A DNA stretch of 41,408 bases from CAZLIC01 sp964559535 (GTDB taxonomy: Bacteria > Pseudomonadota > Alphaproteobacteria > Rhodobacterales > Rhodobacteraceae). The notes under the pieces are model-generated. The model searched no databases. It worked only from the letters and a program-made list of their open reading frames with translations, and was not told the DNA's origin. Both the position numbers and the translations under genes were made by a program. The stretch is taken from positions 1 to 41,408 of the forward strand of contig CAZLIC010000033.1 of assembly GCA_964559535.1 (NCBI GenBank). Reading direction: 5' to 3'. Positions 6,835 through 15,776 of the stretch are shown here, in pieces. Each line of letters opens with the position of its first letter. The first letter of the stretch is position 1.

Positions 6835-8151
6835 TCAGGCCGCATCGTCGGTTGGGCTCAGGTCGAAATTCTCGCTGGGATAGTACTTGGCCAGCCGCAC
6901 GTCAGCGCTTCGGGCGTGCCCTTCCATCCCCTCCATCCGCGAGATGCGGGCAGTGGCGACGGCCAGGTCACGGCTGGCGGCGCGGGTGGCGCGCTGCCAG
7001 GTGACCGTCTTCATGAACTTGTGCACCGAAAGCCCGCCGGTATAGCGCCCCGCACCCGATGTTGGCAGCACATGGTTCGGCCCCGAGCATTTGTCGCCGT
7101 AGGCCACCGTCGTTTCCTCGCCCAGAAACAGCGACCCGTAGGACTGCAATCGCCCCAGCCACCAGTCCAGATCGCTCGCCTGCACATGCAGATGCTCGGG
7201 CGCATAGCTGTCGGCCACCTGCGCCATCGCCTCGGCACTGTCGCACAGCATGACTTCGGCATAGTCGGCCCAGGCCGCGCGGGCATTGGTGCTGTTGAGT
7301 TCCGGCAAGTCGTCGATCAGCCTGGGCACCAGCGCCATCACCCGCTCGGCCAGCGCACGGTCGGTCGTAACCAGCCAGACGGGCGAGTTGTAGCCATGCT
7401 CGGCCTGACCCACCAGGTCCGCTGCTACCAGGTCGGGGTCGGCAAGGGCGTCAGCAATCACCATGCTGTCGGTCGGGCCCGCGAACATGTCGATCCCGAC
7501 CTGTCCGTACAGAATCCGCTTGGCCTCGGCGACATACTGGTTGCCGGGGCCAACCAGGATATCGGCTTTCGGCAGCCCGAACAGGCCGTTCGCCATGGCT
7601 GCCACACCCTGCACGCCGCCCAGGTTCAGGATCACATCGGCGCCGCACAGGTCCATCGCGAAAAGTATCGCGGGCGGGATGCCCACGCCGGGGCGCGGCG
7701 GAGAGACAGCGGCGATGTGCGCCACGCCCGCGACCTTGGCCGTGGTGATAGTCATGATGGCGCTGGCGATGTGGCTGTAGCGCCCGCCCGGTACGTAGCA
7801 GCCTGCCGACGAGACCGGGATATGCTTCTGCCCTGCCAGCAGACCCGGCAGGATCTCGACCTCGCAATCGGTGATCGTGCCGCGCTGCGCCTGGGCAAAG
7901 CGGGCGATGTTGCGATGCGCGAACCGGATGTCATCTTTCAGCTTTTCCGGCACCAGGGCCGCCGCCCTGGACCGTGTCTCTGCCGACACCACAATGTCGC
8001 CCTGCCACCTGTCCAGTTCGCGGGCAAAGCGGGTCGCTGCGGCATCGCCGTCACGGGCAAGTTCGGCCAGCATCGATTCGACGCTTGCGCGCACGTCGGT
8101 CTGGCCGGACTCTGCCGTCCGGGTTGATTTCTTCAGGTACATCATTTTCAT
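6835..8151 (-). CDS. hpsN: HpsN-type sulfopropanediol dehydrogenase (HisD-like)
   Basis: This 438-residue protein belongs to the histidinol dehydrogenase superfamily. The zinc ligands are kept (Gln249 and His252 in GQAEHG, Asp353 in YGDKCSG, His412 near MEGMEGH), as is the catalytic pair Glu319-His320 in APEHLH. The biosynthetic HisD motif AGPSE is replaced by AGPTDS (225-230). The N-terminus YLKK and the run GYNSPVWLVTT are those I associate with HpsN, the NAD-dependent dehydrogenase that oxidises R-2,3-dihydroxypropane-1-sulfonate (DHPS) to R-sulfolactate. The gene follows a taurine/sulfonate-type ABC transporter by 9 bp, which fits a catabolic sulfonate role. No other his gene is nearby. 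It could act on another C3 sulfonate or amino alcohol; HisD for histidine synthesis is unlikely. Confidence 0.72.
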   Translation of the reverse strand: MKMMYLKKSTRTAESGQTDVRASVESMLAELARDGDAAATRFARELDRWQGDIVVSAETRSRAAALVPEKLKDDIRFAHRNIARFAQAQRGTITDCEVEILPGLLAGQKHIPVSSAGCYVPGGRYSHIASAIMTITTAKVAGVAHIAAVSPPRPGVGIPPAILFAMDLCGADVILNLGGVQGVAAMANGLFGLPKADILVGPGNQYVAEAKRILYGQVGIDMFAGPTDSMVIADALADPDLVAADLVGQAEHGYNSPVWLVTTDRALAERVMALVPRLIDDLPELNSTNARAAWADYAEVMLCDSAEAMAQVADSYAPEHLHVQASDLDWWLGRLQSYGSLFLGEETTVAYGDKCSGPNHVLPTSGAGRYTGGLSVHKFMKTVTWQRATRAASRDLAVATARISRMEGMEGHARSADVRLAKYYPSENFDLSPTDDAA

Positions 8152-8160
8152 GAGGTCAGC

Positions 8161-9029
8161 TCACATACGGCCCTTCCAGGGCACGATCTTGCGCTCGATC
8201 CAGCGCATCAACATGTCGAAGGCATAGGCAATGATCGCGATCACGATGATGCCCATGATCACGGTCGAGGTTTGCAGGAACTGGCTGGCGGTCAGCACCA
8301 TGTAGCCAAGGCCGCTGGTTGCCGCGACCATTTCGGCGGCGACCAGCGTGGTCCAGCCAAAGCCGATCCCGATCCGCATGGCCGTCAGGATTTCGGGCAG
8401 GGCCGAGGGCAGGATGACGTGGCGCATGACCTGCCAGCGGCTTGCGCCGAAGGAATAGGCGGCGTGGATCTGCTCGATGGCCGCCGACTTGACCCCGGAG
8501 CGGGCCCCGAGGGCGACGGGGGCAAGCACAGAGAGGAAGATGAGAAGCACCTTCGAAGTCTCGCCGATGCCGAACCAGATGATCATCAGGGGCAGGTAGG
8601 CCAGCGGCGGGATCGGGCGGTAGAACTCCAGCGGTGGATCGAAGATGCCACGGATGAAAGGGCTCATGCCCATGGCAAGGCCCAAGGGGATGCCGACGAC
8701 GCAGGCCAGAAGGAAAGCGCCGAAGACGCGTGCCGCCGAGATGCCGACATGCTCAAGGAAGGATGTATTGGTGAACCCTTCGTTCCAGACCTGGATGAAC
8801 TTGCCCAGAACCGCCTGGGGGGACGGCAGGAACAGCGGCTTGACCCAGCCCATGAAGGTGAAAAGCCACCAGATGAAGATGATGCCAAGGATTGACAGCA
8901 CCGACAGCCAGAGCGTGTCGCCTTGCCCCGGCACGCCATAGGTTTCGCCGGGTTTCGTGGCCCGTGCCTTCATCAGGAAAAAGAAGATGCCCTTCTTCTT
9001 GGACACGGTGTTCGGATAGGCGTGTTCGG

Positions 9030-9033
<4 letters not shown>
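8161..9033 (-). CDS. TauC/SsuC-type ABC transporter permease
   Basis: This 290-residue BPD_transp_1 permease has about six transmembrane segments beginning near residue 42. The cytoplasmic coupling loop with the family pattern is IEQIHAAYSFGASRWQVMRHVILPSALPEILTAMRIG (about 188-224). It belongs to the nitrate/sulfonate/taurine (NitT/TauT) class. The start codon overlaps the stop of the ATPase gene (ATGA at 9030-9033), so translation is coupled. With the ATPase (9030-9818) and binding protein (9888-10874) it forms a complete importer. The sulfonate substrate is suggested by the flanking cysteate lyase and HpsN-like dehydrogenase. Confidence 0.9.
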
Positions 9034-9818
<785 letters not shown>

Positions 9819-9843
9819 TCCGTCCCCCAACAGGTTTCGCGAT

Positions 9844-9875
9844 GGGCCGAAAGCGGGGATCCCCGCTTCCGGCCC
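9844..9875 (-). terminator. Intercistronic hairpin after the sulfonate binding-protein gene
   Basis: The arms GGGCCG-A-AAGCGGGG (9844-9858) and CCCCGCTT-C-CGGCCC (9861-9875) pair over 14 bp with one A/C mismatch and a 2-nt centre. No T-run follows on the minus strand, so it looks like an RNA-stabilising or attenuating element and not a full terminator. Confidence 0.6.
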
Positions 9876-9887
9876 GGGAAGGACTGC

Positions 9888-10874
9888 TTACTTGGCCGCT
9901 TCGGCAATCGCGGTGTTCACAAAGCCCGAATAGTCGTCCACCGCGGCGTCGATCCGCCCGGCCTTGACCAGGAAATCGGCGGTGGTCTTCATGTTGGCCG
10001 CCGCGCCGCCCAGCCAGGTCGGGCTCAGCTGATCGGCCAGCGGGATGAAGGTGAAGCCTTTCAGGATGCCGGGCACCTGATCGGGGGCGGCACCGGTCAT
10101 CTCGGCGATCTTCTTCACCGGGTCGCTGTCGGCGCTCCAGGCGGCGGGATCGGCCAGATAGGCCTTGTTCACCTCGTCCAGCGTCTTGGCGAAGGCCACC
10201 ATCGCATCGGCATTCGCCGCCGCGAAGTCCTTGTTCACCACCCAGCCGTCAAAGGTCGGAAAGCCCCAGGCGGCGGTCTGGTCGGCGCCCACGATGAAGG
10301 TGCCAGTCTGCAGGATCTGGTTCTGCACCGGTTCCCAGATGAAGGCCGCATCGACCTGGCCTGAATCCCACGCCGCCGCAATCTGGTCGGCCGGCAGGTT
10401 CATGATGGTGATGTCGGTTTCCGGAATGCCGGCATGGGCCAGCGCCCCCATCAGCGAGTAATGCGCGGTGGAACCCACCGGAACGGCGATCCGCTTGCCC
10501 TTCACGTCTTCCAGTTTGGCGATCCCCGAGGCCTTGGTGGCGATCAGGCTTTCGGCGGTGCCCAGACCTTCGGCGATCATGAACAGCTGGATGTCCAGGC
10601 CCTGGCTGGTGCCGATGGCCAGCGGCGACGAGCCCAGTTCGGCCAGTTGCACATCCCCCGAGGCCATGGCGGCGATCACCTCGGTGCCCGAGCCGAACTG
10701 GCGCCATTCGATCGTCCAGCCGGTGGCGGCGTCGAACTTGCCTTCGGCGCGGGCGACCTGCATCGGGGTCGGGTTGCCGAAATGGCCGATGATGATGTTT
10801 TCGGCCAGCGCGGCCCCGGCGGTCAGCGCCAGCGTGGCGGCGCTGATCAGCAGGTTCTGGATGGTTCTGGTCAT
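9888..10874 (-). CDS. TauA-type periplasmic sulfonate-binding protein
   Basis: This 328-residue protein has a clear signal peptide (MTRTIQNLLISAATLALTAG, cleavage after about residue 24, ALA|EN). A NitT/TauT-type binding domain follows: IIIGHFGNPTPMQVARAEGKF, then GSGTEVIAAMASGDVQLAELGSSP. This class binds taurine, alkanesulfonates or nitrate-like ligands in the periplasm. The ATG at 10874 was chosen because GAGGAG precedes it and it places the signal peptide at the N-terminus; the longer open frame upstream adds 37 low-quality residues. It is the first of the three transporter genes and follows the racemase gene by 52 bp. C3 sulfonates such as cysteate or DHPS are the likely ligands by context. 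Confidence 0.88.
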   Translation of the reverse strand: MTRTIQNLLISAATLALTAGAALAENIIIGHFGNPTPMQVARAEGKFDAATGWTIEWRQFGSGTEVIAAMASGDVQLAELGSSPLAIGTSQGLDIQLFMIAEGLGTAESLIATKASGIAKLEDVKGKRIAVPVGSTAHYSLMGALAHAGIPETDITIMNLPADQIAAAWDSGQVDAAFIWEPVQNQILQTGTFIVGADQTAAWGFPTFDGWVVNKDFAAANADAMVAFAKTLDEVNKAYLADPAAWSADSDPVKKIAEMTGAAPDQVPGILKGFTFIPLADQLSPTWLGGAAANMKTTADFLVKAGRIDAAVDDYSGFVNTAIAEAAK

Positions 10875-10926
10875 TGGGTAGCTCCTCTGTTGAAAGACCG
10901 GGCGTATGCGCCCAAGGGTTTGGCGG

Positions 10927-11649
10927 TCATTCGGCCGCTTGCTGTTGGCCTGTGGCGCGCGGGGCGGCAAAGGCGATGATGGCACGGGTCAGCAGATCGA
11001 GTGTATCAAAGGAAACCGCGGTGGGGGCGGTCTCTTGGGCAATCAGTGAAAATTCGGTGCAGGCGATCATCTGCACCCCGGCCCCCTCGTCGCACAGCCG
11101 GGCCGAGGCCGCGCGCAGGGTGGCGCGAGCAGAATCCGTCACACCATCGGCCTTGAGGCTGCGGATCGCGGCAAGCATCGCGGGTTCGTCCGCCGCATAG
11201 ACCGGGGTCAGACCCGCCGCCGCACAGGGCGCTTCGAACAGACCCACCCGCCGCACGGCAGGCGAGGCAAGGATGCCCACGCGCGCGCCCGGCCCGGCCA
11301 GCCCTGCCGCGTGGGCGACCGACAGCGCCACCATGTCCAGAAACGGCACTGTCACCGCCGCCCGGATCGCGGGGGCATAGTGGTGGGCGGTGTTGCAGGG
11401 CATGGCCAGCGCGCAGGCCCCCGCCGCCTGCAACCGCGCCGCCATCGCCGCCAGAACCGGCCCGGGGTCGTCGCCGGTGCCCTCGATCAGATGGCGGATG
11501 CGCGAGGGCACCTGCGGGTTCTGATCGACAATCAACGGGATGTGGTCGGCGTCGTCGCGCGCCGCCGTCGCCGCGATGATCTTCTGCATCAGCAGGACCG
11601 TGGCCTCTGGCCCCATGCCGCCCAGGATGCCGACACGCCGGAAGGTCAT
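10927..11649 (-). CDS. Aspartate/glutamate-family racemase (candidate cysteate racemase)
   Basis: This 240-residue cofactor-independent racemase opens with VGILGGMGPEAT. The two catalytic cysteines lie in AMPCNTAHH (Cys85) and IACTEFSLI (Cys197), one per half of the pseudo-symmetric fold. Relatives racemise aspartate or glutamate by two-base chemistry. It sits between a CuyA-type L-cysteate sulfo-lyase (59 bp upstream) and a sulfonate-type importer. Cysteate is the sulfonate analogue of aspartate, so D/L-cysteate interconversion is a natural proposal: it would let the L-specific lyase use D-cysteate. This is inference; the family also includes aspartate racemases and uncharacterised members. 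Confidence 0.85.
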   Translation of the reverse strand: MTFRRVGILGGMGPEATVLLMQKIIAATAARDDADHIPLIVDQNPQVPSRIRHLIEGTGDDPGPVLAAMAARLQAAGACALAMPCNTAHHYAPAIRAAVTVPFLDMVALSVAHAAGLAGPGARVGILASPAVRRVGLFEAPCAAAGLTPVYAADEPAMLAAIRSLKADGVTDSARATLRAASARLCDEGAGVQMIACTEFSLIAQETAPTAVSFDTLDLLTRAIIAFAAPRATGQQQAAE

Positions 11650-11708
11650 GCGGACCCCCCGAAGGCGCGGCAGGTCGGATCAGCGGGGGCGGCGGGGGGC
11701 TGCATCGG

Positions 11709-12731
11709 CTATTCGGCGGCCTGCGCGGTGCCCGGATCGGTCAGCACCGCGTCATACCCGAACAGCGCCGCCGACCCGCCGGTGTGCAGGAACACCACCC
11801 GCTGGCCCTTGGTGAACCGCCCCTTGCGGCACAGGTCGATCAGCCCGGCGGCTCCCTTGCCGGAATAGACCGGGTCGAGCAGGATGCCTTCCAGTTCGGC
11901 GAACATCCGGATCGCCTCGAGCGTGTCGGCGCGCGGGATGCCGTAACCCGCGCCCACATAGGACGTGTCGGCCACCACATCGCCCCGCTGCACCACGCCC
12001 GGACAGCCCAGCTTCTCCGCCGTTCGCTGGGCAAGGGCAAACACGTTGTCTTCCTGCTTTTGCTGGGGCGCGCGCACGCCGATGCCCAACAGCGGGATGC
12101 CGGCGTTGATCGCCTTCAGCCCCACCACCAGCCCGGCTTGCGTCCCCGCCGAGCCGGTCGCGGTCACCAGATGGTCGATCACCAGCCCGCGGTCATTGGC
12201 CTGCCCCACCAGTTCGAACGCGCAGTTGACATAGCCAAGCGCCCCCGTCGGGTTCGACCCACCGCCCGGGATCACATAGACCTTGCGCCCCGCCGCGCGC
12301 ATCGCGTCGGCCACCGCATCCATTTCGGCCTGCATGTCGACGCCGCCCGGTCGCTTTTCGGTCGTGGCGCCATGCAGGTGGTCAAGCAGCACGTTTCCGT
12401 TCTGGTTGTAGTTGTAGTTGTTCGATCCCGTCCGGTCCTCCAGCAGCAGATGGCAGGCCATGCCCAGCTTGGCCGCAAAGGCTGCCGTCTGGCGGGCATG
12501 GTTCGACTGCGTCGCCCCCTGCGTCATCACCACATCCGCACCCATGGCCTGCGCCTCGGCCATCAGGAATTCCAGCTTGCGCGTCTTGTTGCCGCCTGTC
12601 GACAGCCCCGTGCAATCATCCCGCTTGATCCAGATCTCGGGCCCGCCCAACTCGCGGCTCAGCCGGTCAAGCCGTTCAAGCGGCGTCGGAAGATGGGCGA
12701 GGAAAACGCGGGGAAAACGGGCGAGATGCAT
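11709..12731 (-). CDS. cuyA: L-cysteate sulfo-lyase (CuyA-type, PLP-dependent)
   Basis: This 340-residue fold-type II PLP enzyme belongs to the D-cysteine desulfhydrase/ACC deaminase family. The PLP lysine lies in STGGNKTRKLEF (Lys49), followed by TQGATQSNHARQTAAFA, the phosphate-binding loop near ATGSAGTQAG, and LHTGGSAALFGY at the C-terminus. The segment IKRDDCTGLSTGGNKTRKLE and the overall length match, in my recollection, the Ruegeria CuyA type more closely than E. coli DcyD. CuyA splits L-cysteate into pyruvate, ammonia and sulfite in the cytoplasm. It is the first gene of the minus-strand operon cuyA-racemase-tauABC-hpsN and is divergent from a LysR regulator. D-cysteine desulfhydrase is the main alternative. 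Confidence 0.78.
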   Translation of the reverse strand: MHLARFPRVFLAHLPTPLERLDRLSRELGGPEIWIKRDDCTGLSTGGNKTRKLEFLMAEAQAMGADVVMTQGATQSNHARQTAAFAAKLGMACHLLLEDRTGSNNYNYNQNGNVLLDHLHGATTEKRPGGVDMQAEMDAVADAMRAAGRKVYVIPGGGSNPTGALGYVNCAFELVGQANDRGLVIDHLVTATGSAGTQAGLVVGLKAINAGIPLLGIGVRAPQQKQEDNVFALAQRTAEKLGCPGVVQRGDVVADTSYVGAGYGIPRADTLEAIRMFAELEGILLDPVYSGKGAAGLIDLCRKGRFTKGQRVVFLHTGGSAALFGYDAVLTDPGTAQAAE

Positions 12732-12841
12732 GGACGGATCCCTGTAGAACTTGCTGAAAGCATTTGTTACACAGCGCGAATACCGTGTTCAAATTCGAAA
12801 TACTCCTGCTATGTTGCATTTCCTGCATCTTAGGGGGTGAA
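12732..12841. promoter_or_regulatory. Divergent promoter region between cuyA and lysR
   Basis: This 110-bp region is clearly more AT-rich than its surroundings. It contains the imperfect inverted repeat GAATACCGTGTTC (12778-12790) followed by TTCGAA (12795-12800), plausible LysR-type half sites. No exact promoter boxes can be assigned with confidence. Confidence 0.45.
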
Positions 12842-13819
12842 ATGCGCCTTGAATGGCTGGAAGACATCGTGGCCGTGGCCGAGACGGGTTCGTTCAGCGA
12901 AGCGGCAGAGCGGCGGTTGCTGACGCAATCTGCCTTCTCGCGGCGCATTCACAGCATTGAATCCTATCTGGGCGTCGAACTTTTCGATCGGTCCCGCAAA
13001 CCGGTGCAGCTGCGCGCGACGACAGAAGGCCAGCGCGAGCAGATCAAGCGGCTTGCAGCAGAACTCCGGCAGCTTGCAGATGACCTGCGCCGTGGTGACC
13101 GTCTCACGTCAAACCGGATCGTCATTGCAAGCCAGCATGCGCTGACCACGGGACTGACACCCTCAATCCTCAAGGGCATCCAGACGCGTGGGGAAAACAC
13201 CTATGTGCGACTGCGCTCGGCCAACCTGGACGAATGCTTCGCTCTCCTCTTGTCGCGACAGGCGGACATCGCGCTGGTGTATCGGGTGCCCGGCGAAGAG
13301 CATCCGATCAACGCAGACTACATCGAGACGATCACCCTGTGTTCGGACCGCCTGATCCCGGTCTTTTCATCCAGTGCCATTGCCGAACTCAATGCGCTTT
13401 TCGTTGGTGGCGAGGTTCCCTACATCGCCTACCCGCGTGAGGTTTTTCTGGGCCAGGTGATGGAACGCCTGGTCTTGCCGAAGTTCCGGAATGTGACACG
13501 GCCCGTTGCATCGGCCGAAACGGCGCTGACCTTGGCCGCGCTGGAAATGGCGGCCGTCGGGGTCGCGGTTGCCTGGGTCCCGGCGTCGCTTGCCCGGCCC
13601 CGGATTCACGCGGGCGAGCTTGTGGACCTGTCACGAACGCTTCCCAACCTTGCGCTTGATGTAACCGCCGCCCGTCTGTCCGGCAGCGCGGGCGCGACCG
13701 AGGCACACATCTGGCAAAACCTTTCGCACCTTCGGTTGTCGGGCTTCACGGAAGCTGTCCCTTTTGGTGGTATGGGTGACGCTGATCGTCACCGCGATGT
13801 TCGGCGCGGGCCTGCGTGA
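12842..13819 (+). CDS. LysR-type transcriptional regulator, divergent from cuyA
   Basis: This 325-residue LysR-family regulator has an N-terminal winged helix (MRLEWLEDIVAVAETGSFSE, then AAERRLLTQSAFSRRIHSIE) and an effector-binding domain from about residue 90. The ATG at 12842 follows GGGGGTGA at a suitable distance and starts exactly at the HTH consensus; the open frame upstream (from 12764) is not coding-like. The helix-turn-helix is regular, with GVELFDRSRKPVQL closing it. Its divergent position, 110 bp from cuyA, makes it the likely regulator of the sulfonate operon, perhaps responding to a sulfonate or sulfite intermediate. The last 15 or so residues (DADRHRDVRRGPA) look like a read-through tail rather than family sequence. 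Confidence 0.88.
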   Translation: MRLEWLEDIVAVAETGSFSEAAERRLLTQSAFSRRIHSIESYLGVELFDRSRKPVQLRATTEGQREQIKRLAAELRQLADDLRRGDRLTSNRIVIASQHALTTGLTPSILKGIQTRGENTYVRLRSANLDECFALLLSRQADIALVYRVPGEEHPINADYIETITLCSDRLIPVFSSSAIAELNALFVGGEVPYIAYPREVFLGQVMERLVLPKFRNVTRPVASAETALTLAALEMAAVGVAVAWVPASLARPRIHAGELVDLSRTLPNLALDVTAARLSGSAGATEAHIWQNLSHLRLSGFTEAVPFGGMGDADRHRDVRRGPA

Positions 13820-13972
13820 TCAGCACGCCCCTGCGGGCAGGTTGATGACGGGATCGTCGCCAGCGACCACCCGAAGGGACAGCATCGCCCTTTGTACGGA
13901 ACGCGTCGCCGCCTGTGCCCGGACCGGGGGCTCGCTCCGGCCACCCCGGCGGATCGATCGACCGTCCTGCTT

Positions 13973-14758
13973 TCAGCGTGCAGACCCGGACACAAGCAGG
14001 CCCGGCAGGGCGCTGTTCCTTCCGTTCCAGACCAGCACTTCTGACGGTTCGGCCAGGTGCGCCCGCAGGTCAGGGTGCCAAACCTGCCCGCCCGCCGCGC
14101 GAACCAGAACCAGGCCCGCTGCCGCATCCCAGATGTTCAGGAACGCTTCGTGATAGGCCTCGATCCGGCCCGCGACAACGCCCATCAGCCCAACCGTCGC
14201 CGCCCCCGCACGCCGGTATTCGCAACCGGCCGCCCGAAGGCGGCCGATGCGCGACAGATGCTCGGCCAATGGCTCGCGCTCGGACGTGCCAAGTGCCACC
14301 ACTGTCTGGTCCGCCTCGGCGCGGTCGGACACCTGCGCGGGCTTGCCGTTCAGCAGTGTGGGCTGCCCCGGACCTGCGATGGCCATCAGGTCAAGGTCGG
14401 GCAGGAAGATCGCGCCATGGGTCAACCCGTCCACGTCTGCCAGCGCGATGGACACCCCCCAGTCGGCCAGTCCGCGCAGGAAATTCGTCGTGCCGTCGAT
14501 CGGATCAACGATCCAGAGCCCCGCGCCCGGGCTGGCCGCCCGCAGGCCGCCTTCCTCGCCCAGAAGGCCGTCATGCGGAAAGGCGGCGGCGATGCGATCC
14601 TGCACCAGCCGCTCCACGGCCAGATCGGCGGCGGTGACAAAATCCTGCGGTCCCTTGCGGGTCACGTCCAGCCCGTCCGGTTGGTGACGCAGGCGCTGGG
14701 CCAGAAGCCCCGCCTCGCGGGCAAGTTCGGTGGCAAAGGCAAGTCGGGGATCGGTCAT
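13973..14758 (-). CDS. Inositol-monophosphatase-family phosphatase
   Basis: This 261-residue member of the Mg-dependent IMPase superfamily has metal site LLGEEGG (Glu68, Glu69), the signature WIVDPIDGTTNF (82-93; Asp85, Asp88) and NIWDAAAGLVLVRAAGG (Asp211). Members hydrolyse inositol phosphates, histidinol phosphate or PAP. The start overlaps the stop of the LacI gene (ATGA, 14755-14758). It is therefore the last gene of an operon with a GDPD enzyme and an ABC binding protein. That context favours dephosphorylation of inositol phosphate or glycerol phosphate released from a glycerophosphodiester, but the substrate is unproven. About 150 bp without a recognised feature separate its end from lysR. 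Confidence 0.87.
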   Translation of the reverse strand: MTDPRLAFATELAREAGLLAQRLRHQPDGLDVTRKGPQDFVTAADLAVERLVQDRIAAAFPHDGLLGEEGGLRAASPGAGLWIVDPIDGTTNFLRGLADWGVSIALADVDGLTHGAIFLPDLDLMAIAGPGQPTLLNGKPAQVSDRAEADQTVVALGTSEREPLAEHLSRIGRLRAAGCEYRRAGAATVGLMGVVAGRIEAYHEAFLNIWDAAAGLVLVRAAGGQVWHPDLRAHLAEPSEVLVWNGRNSALPGLLVSGSAR

Positions 14759-15774
14759 GTTGAGGGGGGCCCTTCTGTTGAGTTTCGCAGCACAGGCTCC
14801 AGCCCCTGAACCCGCAGTTGCGGCGGCTGGTCAGGGCTGTCGATCCGCGCCGTCAAAAGCTCCAGCACCATCGCACATTGCGCGGCAATGTCATGGCGGA
14901 TCGTGGTCAGCCGGTAGGCGCCCCAGCCTGCCTGCTCGATGTCGTCGAAGCCGACCACCTGCACGTCTTCGGGCACCCTCAGCCCCAGATCGAACCGCAG
15001 CGCATCCAGCGCACCAAGCGCCATCAGGTCGGTCGCGCAGAACAACCCGTCAATCCCCGCCAGCCCGTCGCGGCCGATCCGGGCAATGGCGGCCTGCGCG
15101 GCGGCATAGGACTGGTTCTCGACCCCGATCATCCGGCACGGCAGGCCTGCCTCGTGGGCCGCCTGCCGGAAACTGTCACTGCGTCCGGTGACAGAAAAGG
15201 TCTGGCCCATCGGCGAAAGGCAGGCCAGCCGGGTTGCCCCGCAGTGGCGCAGAAGGTCGAACACCATGCGCCCGCCTGCCACGGGGTCCATCTGCACCCG
15301 GTCTGCCGGAAGCCCGGCGGGATCGCGGTTCACCAGCACCAGCGGGATCGACCGTTCGGCCCAGTCCTGCACCAGATCCTGCGGCGGCGTGTCCGAAGTG
15401 ACCACCATGCCCGCGACATTGTAGGACAGCGCCGCCCGCATCAGCCCCGGCAGATCGGTCTCACGCTCGGCGGTGATCAGCATCGGGCGAAAGCCGTTCT
15501 GCAACAGCGCCTGCGCCAGCAGCTTGATCTGCCGCGACCGGATCGCCGTGTCCATGCGCGAGGCCAGAAGCCCGACGATGTTGGACGAGCCGGTCTGCAA
15601 GCCCCGGGCCAGCGGGTTGACCACATAGCCCAGCGAGGCCGCCGCCTGCAGCACCTTGTGGCGGGTTTCGGGCGCAACGGCCGCGCCTTCGGTAAAGGCC
15701 CGGCTGACCGCCGACCGCGACACGCCCGCCAGTTCGGCGACATCGAAGGACGTCGGGTTGCGCGGCTTTCGCAA
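14755..15774 (-). CDS. LacI-family repressor of the GDPD/ABC locus
   Basis: This 339-residue LacI/GalR-family regulator has an HTH at residues 8-30 (TSFDVAELAGVSRSAVSRAF), the hinge NPLARGLQTG, and a periplasmic-binding-protein-like sensor domain from about 65 (IVGLLASRMDT) with VVGFDDIEQAG near 275. It starts at a TTG (15772-15774) 2 bp after the GDPD stop, so it is translated with the GDPD gene. It overlaps the IMPase start at its end. The likely target is the 16-bp palindrome at 19714-19729 between the binding-protein gene and the divergent GDPD gene. The inducer is unknown; a glycerophosphodiester or its product is an inference. Confidence 0.88.
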   Translation of the reverse strand: MRKPRNPTSFDVAELAGVSRSAVSRAFTEGAAVAPETRHKVLQAAASLGYVVNPLARGLQTGSSNIVGLLASRMDTAIRSRQIKLLAQALLQNGFRPMLITAERETDLPGLMRAALSYNVAGMVVTSDTPPQDLVQDWAERSIPLVLVNRDPAGLPADRVQMDPVAGGRMVFDLLRHCGATRLACLSPMGQTFSVTGRSDSFRQAAHEAGLPCRMIGVENQSYAAAQAAIARIGRDGLAGIDGLFCATDLMALGALDALRFDLGLRVPEDVQVVGFDDIEQAGWGAYRLTTIRHDIAAQCAMVLELLTARIDSPDQPPQLRVQGLEPVLRNSTEGPPST

Positions 15775-15776
15775 GG

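Noticed and set aside
6835..8151. Biosynthetic histidinol dehydrogenase (hisD)
   Set aside because: The AGPSE motif is changed to AGPTDS, no other his genes are near, and the neighbours are sulfonate genes. HpsN type fits better.
11709..12731. ACC deaminase or D-cysteine desulfhydrase
   Set aside because: Same fold family, but the motif IKRDDCTGLSTGGNKTRK and the sulfonate-operon context favour L-cysteate lyase. D-cysteine desulfhydrase remains the main alternative.
13823..13850. Inverted repeat CCTGCGGGCAGG after lysR as a terminator
   Set aside because: The loop would be only 2 nt with a 5-bp stem, and no T-run follows.
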